From assembly GCA_035627955.1 (NCBI GenBank), contig DASPKU010000011.1, positions 124,001-188,000 on the forward strand: a DNA stretch of 64,000 nt, given 5' to 3'. Below the pieces are notes generated by a model that ran no database searches, had not been told where the DNA came from, and saw only the letters and a program-made list of their open reading frames with translations. Below are positions 63,457 to 64,000 of this stretch, piece by piece (within the stretch, counting starts at the first letter, position 1; each line of letters starts with the position of its first letter). A program made the position numbers and the translations under genes. The DNA comes from Phycisphaerales bacterium (lineage in GTDB: Bacteria > Planctomycetota > Phycisphaerae > Phycisphaerales > UBA1924).

Positions 63457-64000
63457 GTGCAGAAACTCGTCACTGGTGGTTGTGTGTTCGCCATGGTGGT
63501 GCTGGCCGGGGGCGTGCAGGCGCAGATGGTGGAGGTCGCGGGGCTGAACGGGCTGAACGCCAGCAGCTCGCCGCTGTCGCTGGTTCCGGGCGGGCTGCCC
63601 AACTTCCCGGAGGCCAAGTACACCAACTTCGGCAACAAGCTGTACCGCACGGCCACCACGAACCAGTGGTACACGGTCGCGACGACCAACACCGGCGTGG
63701 GGGCGCAGGACCAGGTGTTCGTGCTCGGCACGGGACGCACCACACAGGTGCTGGCGCAGGAGGGCGTGACCTCCATCGGCACCAACCCGTTCACGGGGCT
63801 GGAGGAGTTCATCAACTTCAGCGGGCTGGCGGTGCCGCGGATGAACGACGGCGGGCGGTGGACCATGGGCTTCGGGCCCGCGGGCGCCACCGCGACCGAC
63901 CAGCGGCTGGCGACGTGGAACGGCTCGGCCTTCACGCTGGTGCGCCCGGGCGAAGCAGCCCCGGGCGGCAACCTGTACACCGGCAGCTTCAATGGGGCGA
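63457..64000 (+). CDS. Secreted protein, N-terminal part (cut by window end)
   Basis: GTG 63457 with AGAGG at 63448-63452; 181 residues before the edge. Signal peptide of about 22 residues (QKLVTGGCVFAMVVLAGGVQ then AQ). The mature chain has repeating Gly/Thr/Asn-rich beta strands (TNTGVGAQDQVFVLGTGRTT, RMNDGGRWTMGFGPAGATAT) and LVRPGEAAPGG, a pattern common in large planctomycete secreted proteins that end in a sorting signal. The C-terminus lies outside. The 207 bp upstream, divergent from the ATPase, hold nothing else I can identify. Confidence 0.7.
   Translation, partial: MQKLVTGGCVFAMVVLAGGVQAQMVEVAGLNGLNASSSPLSLVPGGLPNFPEAKYTNFGNKLYRTATTNQWYTVATTNTGVGAQDQVFVLGTGRTTQVLAQEGVTSIGTNPFTGLEEFINFSGLAVPRMNDGGRWTMGFGPAGATATDQRLATWNGSAFTLVRPGEAAPGGNLYTGSFNGA

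Overview
The window is GC-rich and gene-dense, and it looks like a chromosome segment of a planctomycete, most likely of the Phycisphaerae. That placement rests on three kinds of evidence. There are secreted proteins with the paired 'NGDGD..GTDQDIE' GC-type dockerin-like tail, and one with HAF-like WSG/LHP repeats. There is an mPPase of the divergent 'VTDNAQSVYELS' type. UvrA and UvrB carry lineage-type insertions. GTG and TTG starts are common and many are backed by good Shine-Dalgarno sites. No insertion sequence, prophage or CRISPR array was seen.

Layout. 1-5.7 kb: start of a DsbD-like secreted protein, fliM, two secreted proteins, and a possible DNA-binding protein that diverges from a 12-bp-periodic TTGTACAA operator-like array. 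5.7-17.1 kb: translation/RNA operon with a leader containing terminator-like hairpins, then nusA, infB, a DUF503 gene, rbfA, an HhH protein, a very long TPR protein and a yebC-type regulator. 17.1-19 kb: two small lipoproteins flanking a PIN-domain toxin-antitoxin pair. 19-22.2 kb: rpsU and a membrane pyrophosphatase. 22.2-24.4 kb: an orphan helical protein, two hairpins and an isolated copy of the 16S rRNA 3' end. 24.4-27.2 kb: znuABC-type zinc uptake operon. 27.4 kb: tRNA-Ala(CGC).

27.7-48.5 kb is the most interesting part, a long carbohydrate locus. It holds inositol-3-phosphate synthase, four CgeB-like glycosyltransferases, one GT4, a sugar nucleotidyltransferase, a glycosidase that appears circularly permuted, a phosphopentomutase, a histidine phosphatase and a PRTase-plus-kinase-like protein. 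It also holds an ABC exporter carrying a DUF1854 domain, a fused double epimerase, a zinc alcohol dehydrogenase, a Gfo/Idh/MocA oxidoreductase and a methyltransferase. From 38.8 kb on most genes overlap by 4 bp. I infer a pathway for a glycosylated, possibly inositol-linked product that is exported. The product is unknown.

48.6-59.2 kb, minus strand: uvrB, a membrane protein, two sister GT4 enzymes, a small membrane protein, uvrA and a Ser/Arg/Gly-rich protein. 59.3-64 kb: a TIM-barrel protein, a membrane protein, endonuclease III with unusual Cys spacing, a membrane-anchored P-loop ATPase, and the start of a secreted protein cut by the window end.

All calls come from reading the sequence. 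No database search was run.
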